DNA from: Rhodococcus wratislaviensis
GTDB lineage: Bacteria; Actinomycetota; Actinomycetes; Mycobacteriales; Mycobacteriaceae
Length of the DNA stretch: 64,000 nt
NCBI RefSeq assembly: GCF_900455735.1
Contig: NZ_UAUI01000008.1
Coordinates: forward strand, 1 to 64,000
Direction: 5' to 3'
Shown: one piece after another, positions 12,332 to 21,900 of the stretch
Layout: each line of letters begins with the position of its first letter
Position numbering within the stretch: the stretch's first letter is position 1
The notes under the pieces: generated by a model
Databases searched by the model: none
What the model saw: only the letters and a program-made list of their open reading frames with translations
Told to the model about the DNA's origin: nothing
Translations under genes and position numbers: made by a program

Positions 12332-13780
12332 TCAACGCGCGAGCAGAGCCTCGCAGGACCGCGCCGCGCACGCGCACGCCTGGACCGTCGCCGTGTCGAT
12401 GGTCGGGCGTCCCGCCTGGGACCGCCAGAACCGCAGGGCCGTCAGCGCGACGCGCGAGATCTGCTCCGGGGTGGCGTCGTCGGGCATGCCGAGGCGGGTG
12501 TGCGGAGACATGCCCTCGCCGCCGAGCACTCGCTCGAGCAGGACGACGTCCGCGTCCCGCAACTGCAGACCGCTGGTGCGCAGTCCCGACAGCACCCGCA
12601 GTTCCCGGAACACGTGCGTGTCCGCGAGCAGCCGGTCGGCCGCCCTGCTCAGGCTGCGGCTCGCCGACGACGGTGTGCGGGCCAGCACGGCCTTCAGCGA
12701 CCTGAGCGCCGAGTGCGCCTTCAATTCGGTGCTGCGCTGACCGAACTGCAGATGCAGTGTGCGGCGGAGGTCCTCGAGGCCACTGTGCGTCGTCAGCTCG
12801 CGGGCCAGCGCCGGAGCGTCGGTCGCGCCCGCGCGAATCAGCCTGACCGCGAACCGGATACCGAAGAGGCCGAAACAGTCGAGGAGGTCGCGTCGCTGCC
12901 GGGCCGCCAGCAGGAGATCGGCGTTGTCGGCGGTGAACCTGGTGACCGAGCGCAGCGCGGGTTCGAGTGCGTCGTCCGGAACGGCTGCGAGCACGGAGAG
13001 GTCGTCGAACTCGGTCTGACGCAGCGTCCGGCCGCGGAGCGCGAGAAGTCCCGACACGGGGAGCAGGCTCCGTTGCACCCGGCGACCCGCGTCGTCCGCG
13101 GCGGCCCGGGCGGCGTCGAGGGTGCGTTCGCGGCCGCCCTTCACCTCGTCGGCGCGCGACAGCACACCGACGATGCCGAGCGGACCGGTCGCCGTGCCGA
13201 CCCGGGTCTGCAACTGGTCGAGCAACCGCACGTCCGCGCCGTCGGTGCCCCGGGTCAGGTAGACGACGGCGTCGACGTCGCACGGCCGGTCCTCGGGAAG
13301 AAGCAGCGCCCGGGTGCGCGCCGACACGTCCCGCGAGTTCGACGACGTTCCGGGAGTGTCCACGAGCGTGAACTCGCCGAGCAGCGCCGACGGCCACCCC
13401 ACCTGCAGTCGCTCCACCCGATCCGCGGTCACCGTCCCCAGATCCAGCGAGAGTCTGCCCTCGTCCCGGTGCACGGGCAGTCGCGTCCGGCGTCCGGAGT
13501 CGTGGGTGAGATCGATCCGCGGCGTGGCGGACTGCTCGAACCAGGTGACCACCCGGGTGCACTCGGTGGCGTCGGTGGGCGCGATCTCCTCACCGACGAG
13601 GGCGTTGAGCAGCGTCGACTTCCCGGCCTTCAGCGTCCCGGTGAGGGCGACGCGGAGCGGCTCCTCGAGACGGGCGCCGCAGTGCCGGAGTTCCTCGACG
13701 GAGGCGGGGTCGCCGCGCAGTTCGTGCCGGGCGGCATCGATCAACTGACGGGTCTGCGCTCCCAGGCGAGTGACGCTCAT
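12332..13780 (-). CDS. IniC-like dynamin-family GTPase (locus 1)
   Basis: Dynamin-like large GTPase of 482 residues, closely related along its length to the IniC-like protein at 40163-41659. The P-loop is intact (GTLKAGKS, residues 48-55). DTPGTSS gives the G3 motif. SRAD stands at the usual N/TKxD position, as in the other IniC copy. Its ATG overlaps the stop of the upstream IniA-like gene by 4 bases (ATGA), which implies translational coupling. In mycobacteria IniC works with IniA in an isoniazid-induced cell-envelope response. Here it would be the only competent GTPase of its locus, because its partner has lost the P-loop. It ends 24 bases from the convergent peptide synthetase. Confidence 0.85.
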   Translation of the reverse strand: MSVTRLGAQTRQLIDAARHELRGDPASVEELRHCGARLEEPLRVALTGTLKAGKSTLLNALVGEEIAPTDATECTRVVTWFEQSATPRIDLTHDSGRRTRLPVHRDEGRLSLDLGTVTADRVERLQVGWPSALLGEFTLVDTPGTSSNSRDVSARTRALLLPEDRPCDVDAVVYLTRGTDGADVRLLDQLQTRVGTATGPLGIVGVLSRADEVKGGRERTLDAARAAADDAGRRVQRSLLPVSGLLALRGRTLRQTEFDDLSVLAAVPDDALEPALRSVTRFTADNADLLLAARQRRDLLDCFGLFGIRFAVRLIRAGATDAPALARELTTHSGLEDLRRTLHLQFGQRSTELKAHSALRSLKAVLARTPSSASRSLSRAADRLLADTHVFRELRVLSGLRTSGLQLRDADVVLLERVLGGEGMSPHTRLGMPDDATPEQISRVALTALRFWRSQAGRPTIDTATVQACACAARSCEALLAR

Positions 13781-15522
13781 GCCGCCACCCGTCCCGTGAA
13801 TCCGGCGGCCTGCATTCGGATCTGCCGCAGCGTGTCGAGTTCCGTGCGGATCTGCGCCGACCGCGTCGCACGGTGATCGTCATGCATCTTCGACGCGTCC
13901 GTCGCCGCGCGCAGCGAATCGTCGACGGATCGGAGCATCTCGTTGGCCAGGTCGGTGAAATGGTCGCGCAGGACGCGCTGCACCTCGCGCAGCCGCTGCT
14001 TCGACTCCTTGCCTACCTGGAAGATGACGTCGTCCATCAATCTCGACACCGCCACCTTCGCCTCCGCCTGTCTGCGGGCGGTGCGCGCCTTGCGGTCCTC
14101 GCGATACGTGTTGGCGCCGAGCAGAACTCCGGCACCGATCGAGAAGGGATTCACCAGTGCCAGGCCTGCGAGGCTCGTGACGAGGCCGACCATCAGCACG
14201 CCACCGTACGACCCGCGCATGCTGGAGAGGACGCGTTGTGTGAAACCCTGCGCGCTCTCCAGGGATTCGAGGGTGTTGACGGGTTCGAGCACATGGTCCA
14301 CGTCGTCGATGCGCAGCACGGGAACCGGGACCTTGCCGTCCTCGGCGAAGCGTTGTGCGACCGAAAGGGCGAGGGCCTGCGAACGGGTGTGGGCCATCAC
14401 GAAGTTCTCGCGCACACACGTCGCGATCTCGCCGTCGAGCCAGGAACCGAACTCCTCCCATCGCGGTGCCGGGTCGGACTTGCCGATGTCCTCCTCGGCC
14501 GCGCGGATGACGGTGCGCAGACGATGACGTAGGTCGTGCTCGATGTCCGTCATCAACTCGACAGCCCCGTCGGCCAGCGTGTACTGCCAGTTCGCGGATC
14601 GCTGCCGGAGCTGATCCGCCGCCGCGCGTGCCCGGGTCATCTGTTCGAGCAGCGCGGCGCCGCGCTGCGGATCGCGCAGCGCATCCAATTCGGCGCCCAG
14701 CGACAGCGAGAGATGGTCGGTGACGGTGCGAACATCGGCGATCACCGAGTTGCGGAGCACGACATCCGCTTGTGCGACGACCTGATTGCGCAGGTAGTCC
14801 ACCAGTTGCGGGATGCCGGATTCGACGTCGAGCGCGTCGTCACCGGTCTCGCGGGCGTCCGCGTGCATCAGTGCGGACACCGGCAGCAGCGGCAGCGGTA
14901 GGTCCGCATTCTGCAGGTGGGTGCGGTTGGCCTTCTGGATGTGCGCCCAGCGCGGATAGAAGTCGATCTTGTTGACGACGCAGATCACCATCGGGCACAG
15001 CTGGTGCACCTGCGTGAGCAGGGCGATCTCGGGTTCGGTGTATTCCTGGCTCGCATCGGAGACGAACAGCACCGCGTCCGCCGTGGGGACGAGTGCCAGG
15101 GTGTCCGCGGCGCGGGCGGGAGCGTGACCGGAGAATCCCGGTGCGTCGACGAGCACCAGTCCCTCGGCGAGCAGGTCGTGGGGGAGCGTGACCGTCGAAT
15201 CCGGGTCCGATGCGACAGGCCCGTACTCGACGACCACCGGCTCGTGCCGGGACTGCGCGGTCGCCGACACATCCGCGTCGACGAGCGCACCTGCCACCGA
15301 ACTGACACCCTTGTCGGTCAGGCCGAGAACCACGACCCGCGTGCGCGGATCGGCGAGACGAGACTCGGTGTGCGACAGCCGGGTCAGGAGATCACCGCGA
15401 CCCGCAGTCCGGGTGAGTGCCGCGAGTTGCGTCAGCAGCGCCGCCATCGACGCAGTGGTCTCGGCAGGAAGATTCGAGCGCGAAGGGGTGGCGACGGCGG
15501 GGGATTCGAGGGTGGCGTTCAT
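13777..15522 (-). CDS. IniA-like dynamin-family protein with degenerate P-loop (probable pseudo-GTPase)
   Basis: 581 residues, homologous along its length to the IniA-like protein at 38322-40166. The nucleotide-binding elements are damaged. The P-loop GPLKQGKS of the paralogue reads GLTDKGVS here (residues 67-74), so the essential Lys is Val. The switch-I segment with ETTAIPT is missing, about 35 residues before G3 are absent, and DTPG has become DAPG. NKID remains at G4. The C-terminal half is well kept, including the membrane-active segment GSYGGVLMVGLVTSLAG (about residues 434-470). ATG 15522 is chosen because GGAG lies just upstream and the N-terminus then aligns with the paralogue. The longer GTG start at 15603 would lie inside a hairpin. 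A 4-base overlap couples it to the IniC-like gene. Confidence 0.85.
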   Translation of the reverse strand: MNATLESPAVATPSRSNLPAETTASMAALLTQLAALTRTAGRGDLLTRLSHTESRLADPRTRVVVLGLTDKGVSSVAGALVDADVSATAQSRHEPVVVEYGPVASDPDSTVTLPHDLLAEGLVLVDAPGFSGHAPARAADTLALVPTADAVLFVSDASQEYTEPEIALLTQVHQLCPMVICVVNKIDFYPRWAHIQKANRTHLQNADLPLPLLPVSALMHADARETGDDALDVESGIPQLVDYLRNQVVAQADVVLRNSVIADVRTVTDHLSLSLGAELDALRDPQRGAALLEQMTRARAAADQLRQRSANWQYTLADGAVELMTDIEHDLRHRLRTVIRAAEEDIGKSDPAPRWEEFGSWLDGEIATCVRENFVMAHTRSQALALSVAQRFAEDGKVPVPVLRIDDVDHVLEPVNTLESLESAQGFTQRVLSSMRGSYGGVLMVGLVTSLAGLALVNPFSIGAGVLLGANTYREDRKARTARRQAEAKVAVSRLMDDVIFQVGKESKQRLREVQRVLRDHFTDLANEMLRSVDDSLRAATDASKMHDDHRATRSAQIRTELDTLRQIRMQAAGFTGRVAA

Positions 15523-15563
15523 GATCTCCGCAAGAGTGGGTGACGGACGTTCTGGAGAGGGGA

Positions 15564-15603
15564 GTGGCGGGCCCGCGTGCAGGGGAGTCGGCGGGCCCGC
15601 CAC
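15564..15603 (-). promoter_or_regulatory. 13-bp perfect stem-loop between the Thr/Ser-rich gene and the IniA-like gene
   Basis: The arms gtggcgggcccgc (15564-15576) and gcgggcccgccac (15591-15603) are fully complementary with a 14-base loop. It lies 42 bases upstream of the IniA-like start and 8 bases after the stop of the preceding gene. There is no T-run. It may set different expression of the first gene and the GTPase pair. A comparable structure lies between iniB and iniA at the other locus. Confidence 0.6.
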
Positions 15604-15610
15604 GTCGAGG

Positions 15611-16783
15611 TCAGAACACGTGCTGGTCGACGGTCGTCGTCGCAGTCAGGCTCTGATCGTGGGTGTCGAGAGTGGTACCGGAATCGGCCGTCAACCCCGA
15701 CGACAGGCTCGTCGCGCTCGTCGCATCGAGTGACGTGCCGGTGTCGAGCGCGGCGCTCGAGTCATACGTGGTGCCGGAGTCGTATGTTGTGCCGGAGTCG
15801 TACGTGGTGGCCGTGTCGAAGGTCGTTGCGGTGTCGGTCGTACTCGTGAGGTGGGTCGTGGTGTCGGTTGTCGTGGTGGCGTTGCCGAGATCCGTGTTCG
15901 AGGTCGTGTGATCCGCCGACGAGAGATCACCGGTCGCCGCGGTGCTGGTGACAGCCGTGGACGGGGTGGTCTCCTGGGACTGGCCGTGGTCCGCGGCCGG
16001 CGCCGTTGCCGCCGTGGTGGTTGTCGCTGTGGTGGTCGCCTCCGGTGTCTGGGTCTGGGTCGCGGTGGCCGTCGCATGGTCGTCGGTCGTGACGGGCGAT
16101 GCTGTCGTCGTCTCGGATCGGCCGAGATCCGCGGTGGGCGCCGTCGCGTTCTGCGTGGCGGAGTCGGATGTCGTCGCCGCTACTCGTGTGCCCTCGTCGG
16201 CAGAGGTCGAAGTGGGCTCCGAACTCCGCGTATTCTGCTGATCCGCAACCTGATTCTGATTCTGTGTATACGTCACCGCCGTATCGGAGTGGGTCGACAC
16301 CGGGGTCGTCGTGATCGGCTGGGCCGTGGGTGCGGCACTCGCTGCACCAGGTTGCACGGCGGCGGGCGACGTCGGTGAGGACAGCGATGCCGTCGGTGCC
16401 AGAGTCGACGGCTGCGTCGCAACCGGGTTGGCCTGAGTGAACGCAGGCTGTGAGGTCTCGTGGCCGGCTCCCGCTCCCGCGACATTGTGGGTATCGGTGC
16501 GTCCGTCGTGGTCGGTGGCGTTGTTCTGGTGGGTCTGGTTGCCGGTGTCGTGTCCGGCGTTCTCGAACCCGCGGCTGCTGTTGTCGCGCGGTGAATCGTG
16601 GCGGGATTCGTCGGCCGACTGCGAATTACGCTGCGGTGCACCGTGCTGAGCGGCTTCTCCGCCGGTGGGATTCGTCGGGTGGAGGTCGCGCAGGAGCCCG
16701 TCGAGTCCGTTGCGAAGAAGGTCCGCCGCGTGGGGTGCGCCGCCCAGGTCGGGTTGCGGTGGGTGGATTTCGCTTCTCGTCAT
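15611..16783 (-). CDS. Thr/Ser-rich low-complexity protein in the iniB position of locus 1
   Basis: 390 residues, no recognised family. After a short non-repetitive N-terminus (LLRNGLDGLLRDLHP) the protein is dominated by Thr, Ser, Ala, Gln and Asp, with runs such as TTTTAATAP and three TTYDSGTTYDSS-like copies before the C-terminus DQHVF. No signal peptide or membrane segment is visible. ATG 16783 is supported by AAGGAG five bases upstream; the longer frame reaching 16936 has no such site. It is the first gene of a three-gene operon, where iniB sits in the canonical locus. Its C-terminal D/T/H-rich end faintly resembles that of the iniB product at 38.1 kb. Function unknown; an extended, intrinsically disordered or envelope-associated protein is likely. 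Confidence 0.75.
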   Translation of the reverse strand: MTRSEIHPPQPDLGGAPHAADLLRNGLDGLLRDLHPTNPTGGEAAQHGAPQRNSQSADESRHDSPRDNSSRGFENAGHDTGNQTHQNNATDHDGRTDTHNVAGAGAGHETSQPAFTQANPVATQPSTLAPTASLSSPTSPAAVQPGAASAAPTAQPITTTPVSTHSDTAVTYTQNQNQVADQQNTRSSEPTSTSADEGTRVAATTSDSATQNATAPTADLGRSETTTASPVTTDDHATATATQTQTPEATTTATTTTAATAPAADHGQSQETTPSTAVTSTAATGDLSSADHTTSNTDLGNATTTTDTTTHLTSTTDTATTFDTATTYDSGTTYDSGTTYDSSAALDTGTSLDATSATSLSSGLTADSGTTLDTHDQSLTATTTVDQHVF

Positions 16784-17005
16784 GAGTGCTCCTTCATCTC
16801 GGTTTGCCCCTTCGAGGCGACTGCCGACGACGGTATGGGCCGTTCCTGGGAAGACCATGGGAGGACGCTGCACCTTCCCTAGGGGCGCGCGAAGCCGCAC
16901 ACAGGAACATCGCAGGAAGCACACAGTGGTCGGCACAGGAAGGCGGTTTAGCGTTTCGATCGGCAGGAAAGACGCCTGCCGTCACCACGGAACGGAGATC
17001 ACGAC

Positions 17006-18526
17006 ATGCGGACATCGATGGGGATCAGTATGGGTTCCGACTCGTTCGTGTCCGCGCAGATGCACGGTGAATCGCAGATGCACCGGGAGCGCGACGGGTT
17101 CGCGGTGGTGCGGCACTCGGCCGAGCTCGTGCTGTCGTCGAGCAGCGCGCCCGCCCTCGGCCCGCACCGCAGCGGTCCGCTTCCTCAGGGCAGCATCGTG
17201 TTTCGCGACTTCATCGACCGGGTCGGTGATCCGGTTCCGGTGATCGGCGACGACGGAACCCGGACCCCGGCCGCGCAATTGGTGACCACCGCGCTGGACT
17301 GCCTCATTCGTGGCCGCACCCCGTCGCCCGACCACGTGGTGGTTGGGGCTCCGGCGGGCTGGTCGGAATACGCCGTCGAGGAACTCGAGGACGAGATCCG
17401 CCGCTGGGGTCTGCTGCAGCATCGCACCGTCACCGTGATCCCCGAAACCATTGCGGCACTCACATGGATCTCCGGAGTCGAGACGCTCGACGACTACGCA
17501 ACACTGCTGCTGTGCGACGTCGGAGCCCATTCCCTCGACCTGACCCTGGCCACGAGGCGCGGCGCCGATTTCGGTGTGGTCCGATCGACGCGGAGCGCCG
17601 ACTTCAGCGGCGACCACGCCGACCGGCTGCTGATGGAACACGTGGTCGCGCTCGTACTGAACACGAACCCGGACTTCGACGTCGACGATCCCGCCCACCA
17701 CGGTGCGCTGACCGAACTCGCCGCCCGCTGCCGGATTGCGAAGGAGCGGTTGTCGCAGGACACCTCTGCCGTGGTGACCGTCGAGCTTCCCGGAATCCGA
17801 CGCCAGATACGCGTCATGCGGTCCGAATTCGAGGAAGTCATCCGCGGATCACTCACCCGCGCCGCGGACACGGTGGCCCGTGAACTCGAACGCCTCACCG
17901 AGATAGGCACCCCCGTCGACGCTGTCGTCCTCCTCGGCGGCGGAGCAGCGGTCCCGCTCGTGTCGGAAATGTTCTCGACGGCCGTGGACGTCCCACTCGT
18001 CGTCTCACCCGAGCCGGCGACGGCGTCCGCCCGCGGCGCGGCGGTGATCGCCGAGCGGGCATCGCTACAACAGTCGGGTTCCCGGGTGATGTCGGCACCG
18101 GGACCCCGGGTGACACCACCGGCGGCGCCGCGACCGGTCGTGGCAGCAGCGTCGTCGCGCGTGCTGCCCCCGCCCGCATCGGCTGAGGTGCCGACCCGGC
18201 GCGTCGCGCCGCCCGCAACGATCGTTGTGGCGCCGACGAGTGTGCCGGCGAGGGAGACGCCGAAGTCGGGGATCCGGGGATGGATGGTGGCGGCGAGCGT
18301 CGTCGTGCTCGTCCTCCTCGGCGCGGGCGCGGCGGCGACCCAACTGATCGGCCAGGACGACGCTCCCTCGGCGACGTCCACCACAACTTCGTCCGTCGAA
18401 CAGGCTTCGTCGGCCGACGAGACCGCGCAGGACGACACCGTCCAGGAATACACCGTGCAGAGCCCGGCGCCCGCCCAGCCGATGGGCGGCGGAATGCCGG
18501 GACGCGGCGGTGCCGGACCGCGGTAG
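17006..18526 (+). CDS. Membrane-anchored Hsp70-like protein (locus 1)
   Basis: 506 residues with an actin/Hsp70-type ATPase fold followed by one membrane segment (about residues 420-443, MVAASVVVLVLLGAGAAAT) and a ~60-residue Thr/Gln/Pro/Gly tail. The adenosine-motif region VVLLGGGAAVPLV is kept. Phosphate-1 (GIDLGTTNS in DnaK) is GISMGSDSF, so the Asp is lost. Phosphate-2 (DLGGGT) is DVGAHS. There is no substrate-binding domain. ATG 17006 has GGAG at suitable spacing; an internal ATG ten bases or so downstream is possible. It is divergent from the ini-like operon, separated by 222 bases. Related proteins lie at 32611-34437 and 29334-30509. A sensory or scaffold role at the membrane seems more likely than chaperone activity. 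Confidence 0.8.
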   Translation: MRTSMGISMGSDSFVSAQMHGESQMHRERDGFAVVRHSAELVLSSSSAPALGPHRSGPLPQGSIVFRDFIDRVGDPVPVIGDDGTRTPAAQLVTTALDCLIRGRTPSPDHVVVGAPAGWSEYAVEELEDEIRRWGLLQHRTVTVIPETIAALTWISGVETLDDYATLLLCDVGAHSLDLTLATRRGADFGVVRSTRSADFSGDHADRLLMEHVVALVLNTNPDFDVDDPAHHGALTELAARCRIAKERLSQDTSAVVTVELPGIRRQIRVMRSEFEEVIRGSLTRAADTVARELERLTEIGTPVDAVVLLGGGAAVPLVSEMFSTAVDVPLVVSPEPATASARGAAVIAERASLQQSGSRVMSAPGPRVTPPAAPRPVVAAASSRVLPPPASAEVPTRRVAPPATIVVAPTSVPARETPKSGIRGWMVAASVVVLVLLGAGAAATQLIGQDDAPSATSTTTSSVEQASSADETAQDDTVQEYTVQSPAPAQPMGGGMPGRGGAGPR

Positions 18527-18527
18527 G

Positions 18528-18872
18528 TCAGATCTCGGTGAGTGCGCGAGCCGACAGTGAGGCGTAGATGAGCATGAATACGAACAGCATCCAGCCCGCA
18601 CCCTGCCAGATCGGCCATCGGCCGCCTGCCCGCCACACCCGGTAGGTCTGCACGAAGGCTCCGACACCGCCCACGAGCAGCAATGTGGGTGGACCGAAGA
18701 CGAGGACGTACTTCTCCCCGCCGGCACACTCCATCATCGACTCGGCGCAGTCACCGGACCCGATCGACATCCACGCGACCGAAAGGAGCGCGACGAGGAC
18801 TGCACCGGCCATCACCGCCACCGTGTACGTGGCGGCGCGGCGAAAGGTGAGATCGGCGCCCGAAGTCATCAT
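18528..18872 (-). CDS. Small integral membrane protein
   Basis: 114 residues with about three hydrophobic segments (AVMAGAVLVALLSVAW, VLVFGPPTLLLVGGVGAF and MLFVFMLIYASL). There is a short Cys-containing loop (CAESMMECAGGEK) between the first two. No family recognised. ATG 18872 (or the adjacent ATG 18869) is preferred because a longer frame to 18959 would run into a strong terminator hairpin. It is convergent with the Hsp70-like gene, with stop codons 1 base apart. No good ribosome site is visible, so the start is uncertain. Confidence 0.6.
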   Translation of the reverse strand: MMTSGADLTFRRAATYTVAVMAGAVLVALLSVAWMSIGSGDCAESMMECAGGEKYVLVFGPPTLLLVGGVGAFVQTYRVWRAGGRWPIWQGAGWMLFVFMLIYASLSARALTEI

Positions 18873-18913
18873 GTCGGAGGTTACGCCGTGCGCAACGCGG
18901 GCCGTCACGGAAA

Positions 18914-18956
18914 CAGCAGCGCCCCCACCGATCACGGTGGGGGCGCTGCTGCTGTT
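18914..18956. terminator. Strong hairpin terminator downstream of the Fe-S reductase gene
   Basis: The arms cagcagcgcccccaccg and cggtgggggcgctgctg are complementary over 17 bases around the loop atca. It sits 12 bases beyond the reductase stop codon on the minus strand. Confidence 0.8.
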
Positions 18957-18968
18957 CACTGCTGTCGG

Positions 18969-21900
18969 CTAGCTCTTCCGGCCCGGTGCCTTCGCGCCTG
19001 CCTTGAAACCGAGTCCGCCGGGCTTCGCCGGCGGCGGAGCCTTGACCGTCTCCGGGGCTTTGCCGTTGGATCCGTCGCCGTTCGACTCCTCGACCTTGGG
19101 AGCCGCGGTCGCGGGTGCCTCGGCCTTCGGCGCTTCAGCAGAGGGAGCCTCTGCCTTCGGTGCTTCGGCCTTCGGAGCTTCGGCCTTCGGAGCGGCGGCC
19201 TTGGGGGCCGCGGTCTTTCGTGCTCCAGGAGCCTTCGCGCCGCTCTTGAAACCGAGTCCACCGGCCTTCGCCGCCGGGGGAGCCTTCGGCGCCTCGGCCG
19301 CGGGTGCCTCCGAAGGGGAAGAGGTGTCGGCGACCTGCGGTTCGGCAGCCTGGGGTTCGGCGACTGCCGGCTCGGCGGGAGCGTCCGCGGGAGCAGCCTT
19401 CGCGCCGGGAGCCTTCGCCTTGCCCTTCATCTGCAAACCCTTGCCCGGTGCCTTGGCGCCGGACGCGAGTCCGAGTCCCTTCGGCTTCGCCGCGGGTGCT
19501 TCCTGAGCAGGGGTTTCCGCTGCGGGAGCCTCCGCCGCCGGTGCATCGGCAGCCGGAGCGGCGGCCTTCGCGCCGGGAGCCTTGGCGGCACCCTTCATCT
19601 GCAGACCCTTGCCGCCCGGTGCCTTCGCACCGCCGGCGAGTCCGAGGCCCTTGGGCTTGGGTGCCTCCGCTGCGGGCGCCTCCGTACCGGCAGCCTCGGC
19701 CGGGGCGGGAGCAGCCTTCTTGGCGCCGGGAGCCTTGGCCCCGCCTGCCATGCCGAGTCCCTTGCCGAGTCCCTTGCCGGGTGCCTTGGCGCCGGGAGCC
19801 TTCGCCCCGGGTGCCTTGGCCAGGCCCTTCATCGCCAGACCCTTGCCCGCCGGAGCTTCCGTGGCGGCCGGCGTTGCAGCGGCCTCCTCGACCTCTTCGA
19901 CGCGCTCCTTCTCCACCACCTCGGCCTTGGCCTCGGCTGCTGCCGGCGATGCGGCCGGCTCGGCCGGCTTCTCGCGGGGGATGACCTTGATGTTCTCGCT
20001 CAGCTTCTCGGGCTCGAGACGCGTGATGGACGAGAGCATCAGCTGGGCGACGTCCACGACCTCGACGCCCTCGCCCTGGCCGGACTCCTGGCGAGCGGTG
20101 ACACCGTCGGTGAGCATGACGCGGCAGAACGGGCAGCCGGTCGCGATCTTCTTCGGATCCGTGCTGAGCGCCTCGTCGACCCGGTCGATGTTGATGCGCT
20201 TGCCGATGTTCTCTTCCATCCACATGCGGGCACCACCGGCACCACAGCACATGGACCGCTCGCCGTGACGGGGCATTTCCTTCAGCTTCGCGCCGGAGGC
20301 TTCCATCAGCTCGCGGGGTGCGTCGTAGACCTTGTTGTGGCGGCCGAGGAAGCAGGGGTCGTGGTAGGTGACGTCCTCACCGACGGACGCGACCGGAATC
20401 AGCTTCTTCTGGCGGACCAGGCGGTTGAGCAGCTGAGTATGGTGAACCACCTCGTACTCGCCGCCGACCTCCGGGTACTCGTTGCCGAGGGCGTTGAAGC
20501 AGTGGGCGCAGGTGACGACGATCTTGCGCTTGCGCTGCTCGACGCCGTCGAAGACGGAGTTCAGCAACTCGATGTTCTGCATGGCGAGCTGCTGGAACAG
20601 GAATTCGTTACCCGCGCGGCGAGCGGAGTCACCGGTGCACGTCTCGTCGGCGCCGAGCACCATGAACTTCACGCCGGCGGTGGCGAGCAGTTCGGCAACG
20701 GCCTTGGTGGTCTTCTTGGCGCGGTCCTCGTAGGCGCCGGCGCAGCCGACCCAGAAGAGGTACTCGTAGTCCTCGAAGCTGTCCGCATCCTGGCCGAACA
20801 CCGGGATCTCGAAGTCCATCTCGTTGATCCAGTTGAGACGGTCCTTGGAGTTCTGGCCCCAGGGGTTGCCCTTGTTCTCGAGGTTCTTGAACAGGCCGGC
20901 CAGTTCGGACGGGAACTCCGACTCGATCAGCACCTGGTAACGGCGCATGTCGATGATGTGGTCGACGTGTTCGATGTCGACGGGGCACTGCTCGACGCAC
21001 GCGCCGCAGTTGGTGCAGCTCCACAGCGTCTCGGCGTCGATGACCGGGGCCAGCTCGCCTTCGACGGTGTCGCCGACCAGCTTGCGCTCGGCCTCCTGGC
21101 GCGCAGCCTCCGGGATTGCGGCCAGCTTGGCCTCGTCCACGGCGCCCTCGCCGTTCACCAGGCCGACCTCGTCGCCGCCCATGTCCTTGCGGCCACCGGC
21201 CAGCAGGTATGGGGCCTTCGCGTAACCGTGGTCGCGCAGCGAGGTGATCAGCAGCTTCGGGGACAGCGGCTTGCCGGTGTTCCACGCGGGGCACTGCGAC
21301 TGGCAGCGCCCGCACTCGGTGCAGGTGGTGAAGTCCAGCCAGCCCTTCCACGAGAAGTCCTCGATGTTGCCGGCGCCGAACGTGTCGGTGTCCGGGTCGG
21401 CGTCCTCCATGTTGATGGGCTTGCCGCCCGACATCATGGGCTTGGCCGCACCGAGGGCGACGTCGCCGTCGTCCTCACGCTTGAAGTAGATGTTCGCGAA
21501 CGCCGCGAAACGGTGCCAGGCGACACCCCAGGTGATGTTGCGTCCGACGACGTAGAGCCAGATCATGCCCGACATCAGCTTGACGAAGGCGAAGAACGCG
21601 ACCATGTTCGGGCTCGCGGGCAGCAGCTTCGCGAGGTTCATCGTGAAGAAGTCGGTCCACGGGTTGGCGTGGCCGTAGGTGGCGATCTTGCCGGCCTTCA
21701 CGAAGATCATGCCCAGGCCCTCGATGAGGACGACGGCCTCGACGAAGTACGCGGCCTTGAAGTCGGAGCCACTGAAACGGGACAGCCGGGCGGGCACGCG
21801 GGGGTGGTTGAGCTGGCGGATCACGATCAGCGTGGTGATACCGATGACCGTGCCGAGGCCCAGGATCTCGTCGATGAAGTGGTAGACGGCGGTGTTACCG

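Noticed and set aside
15523-15603. Longer GTG start for the IniA-like gene of locus 1
   Set aside because: It would begin in the right arm of a perfect hairpin and adds residues absent from the paralogue.
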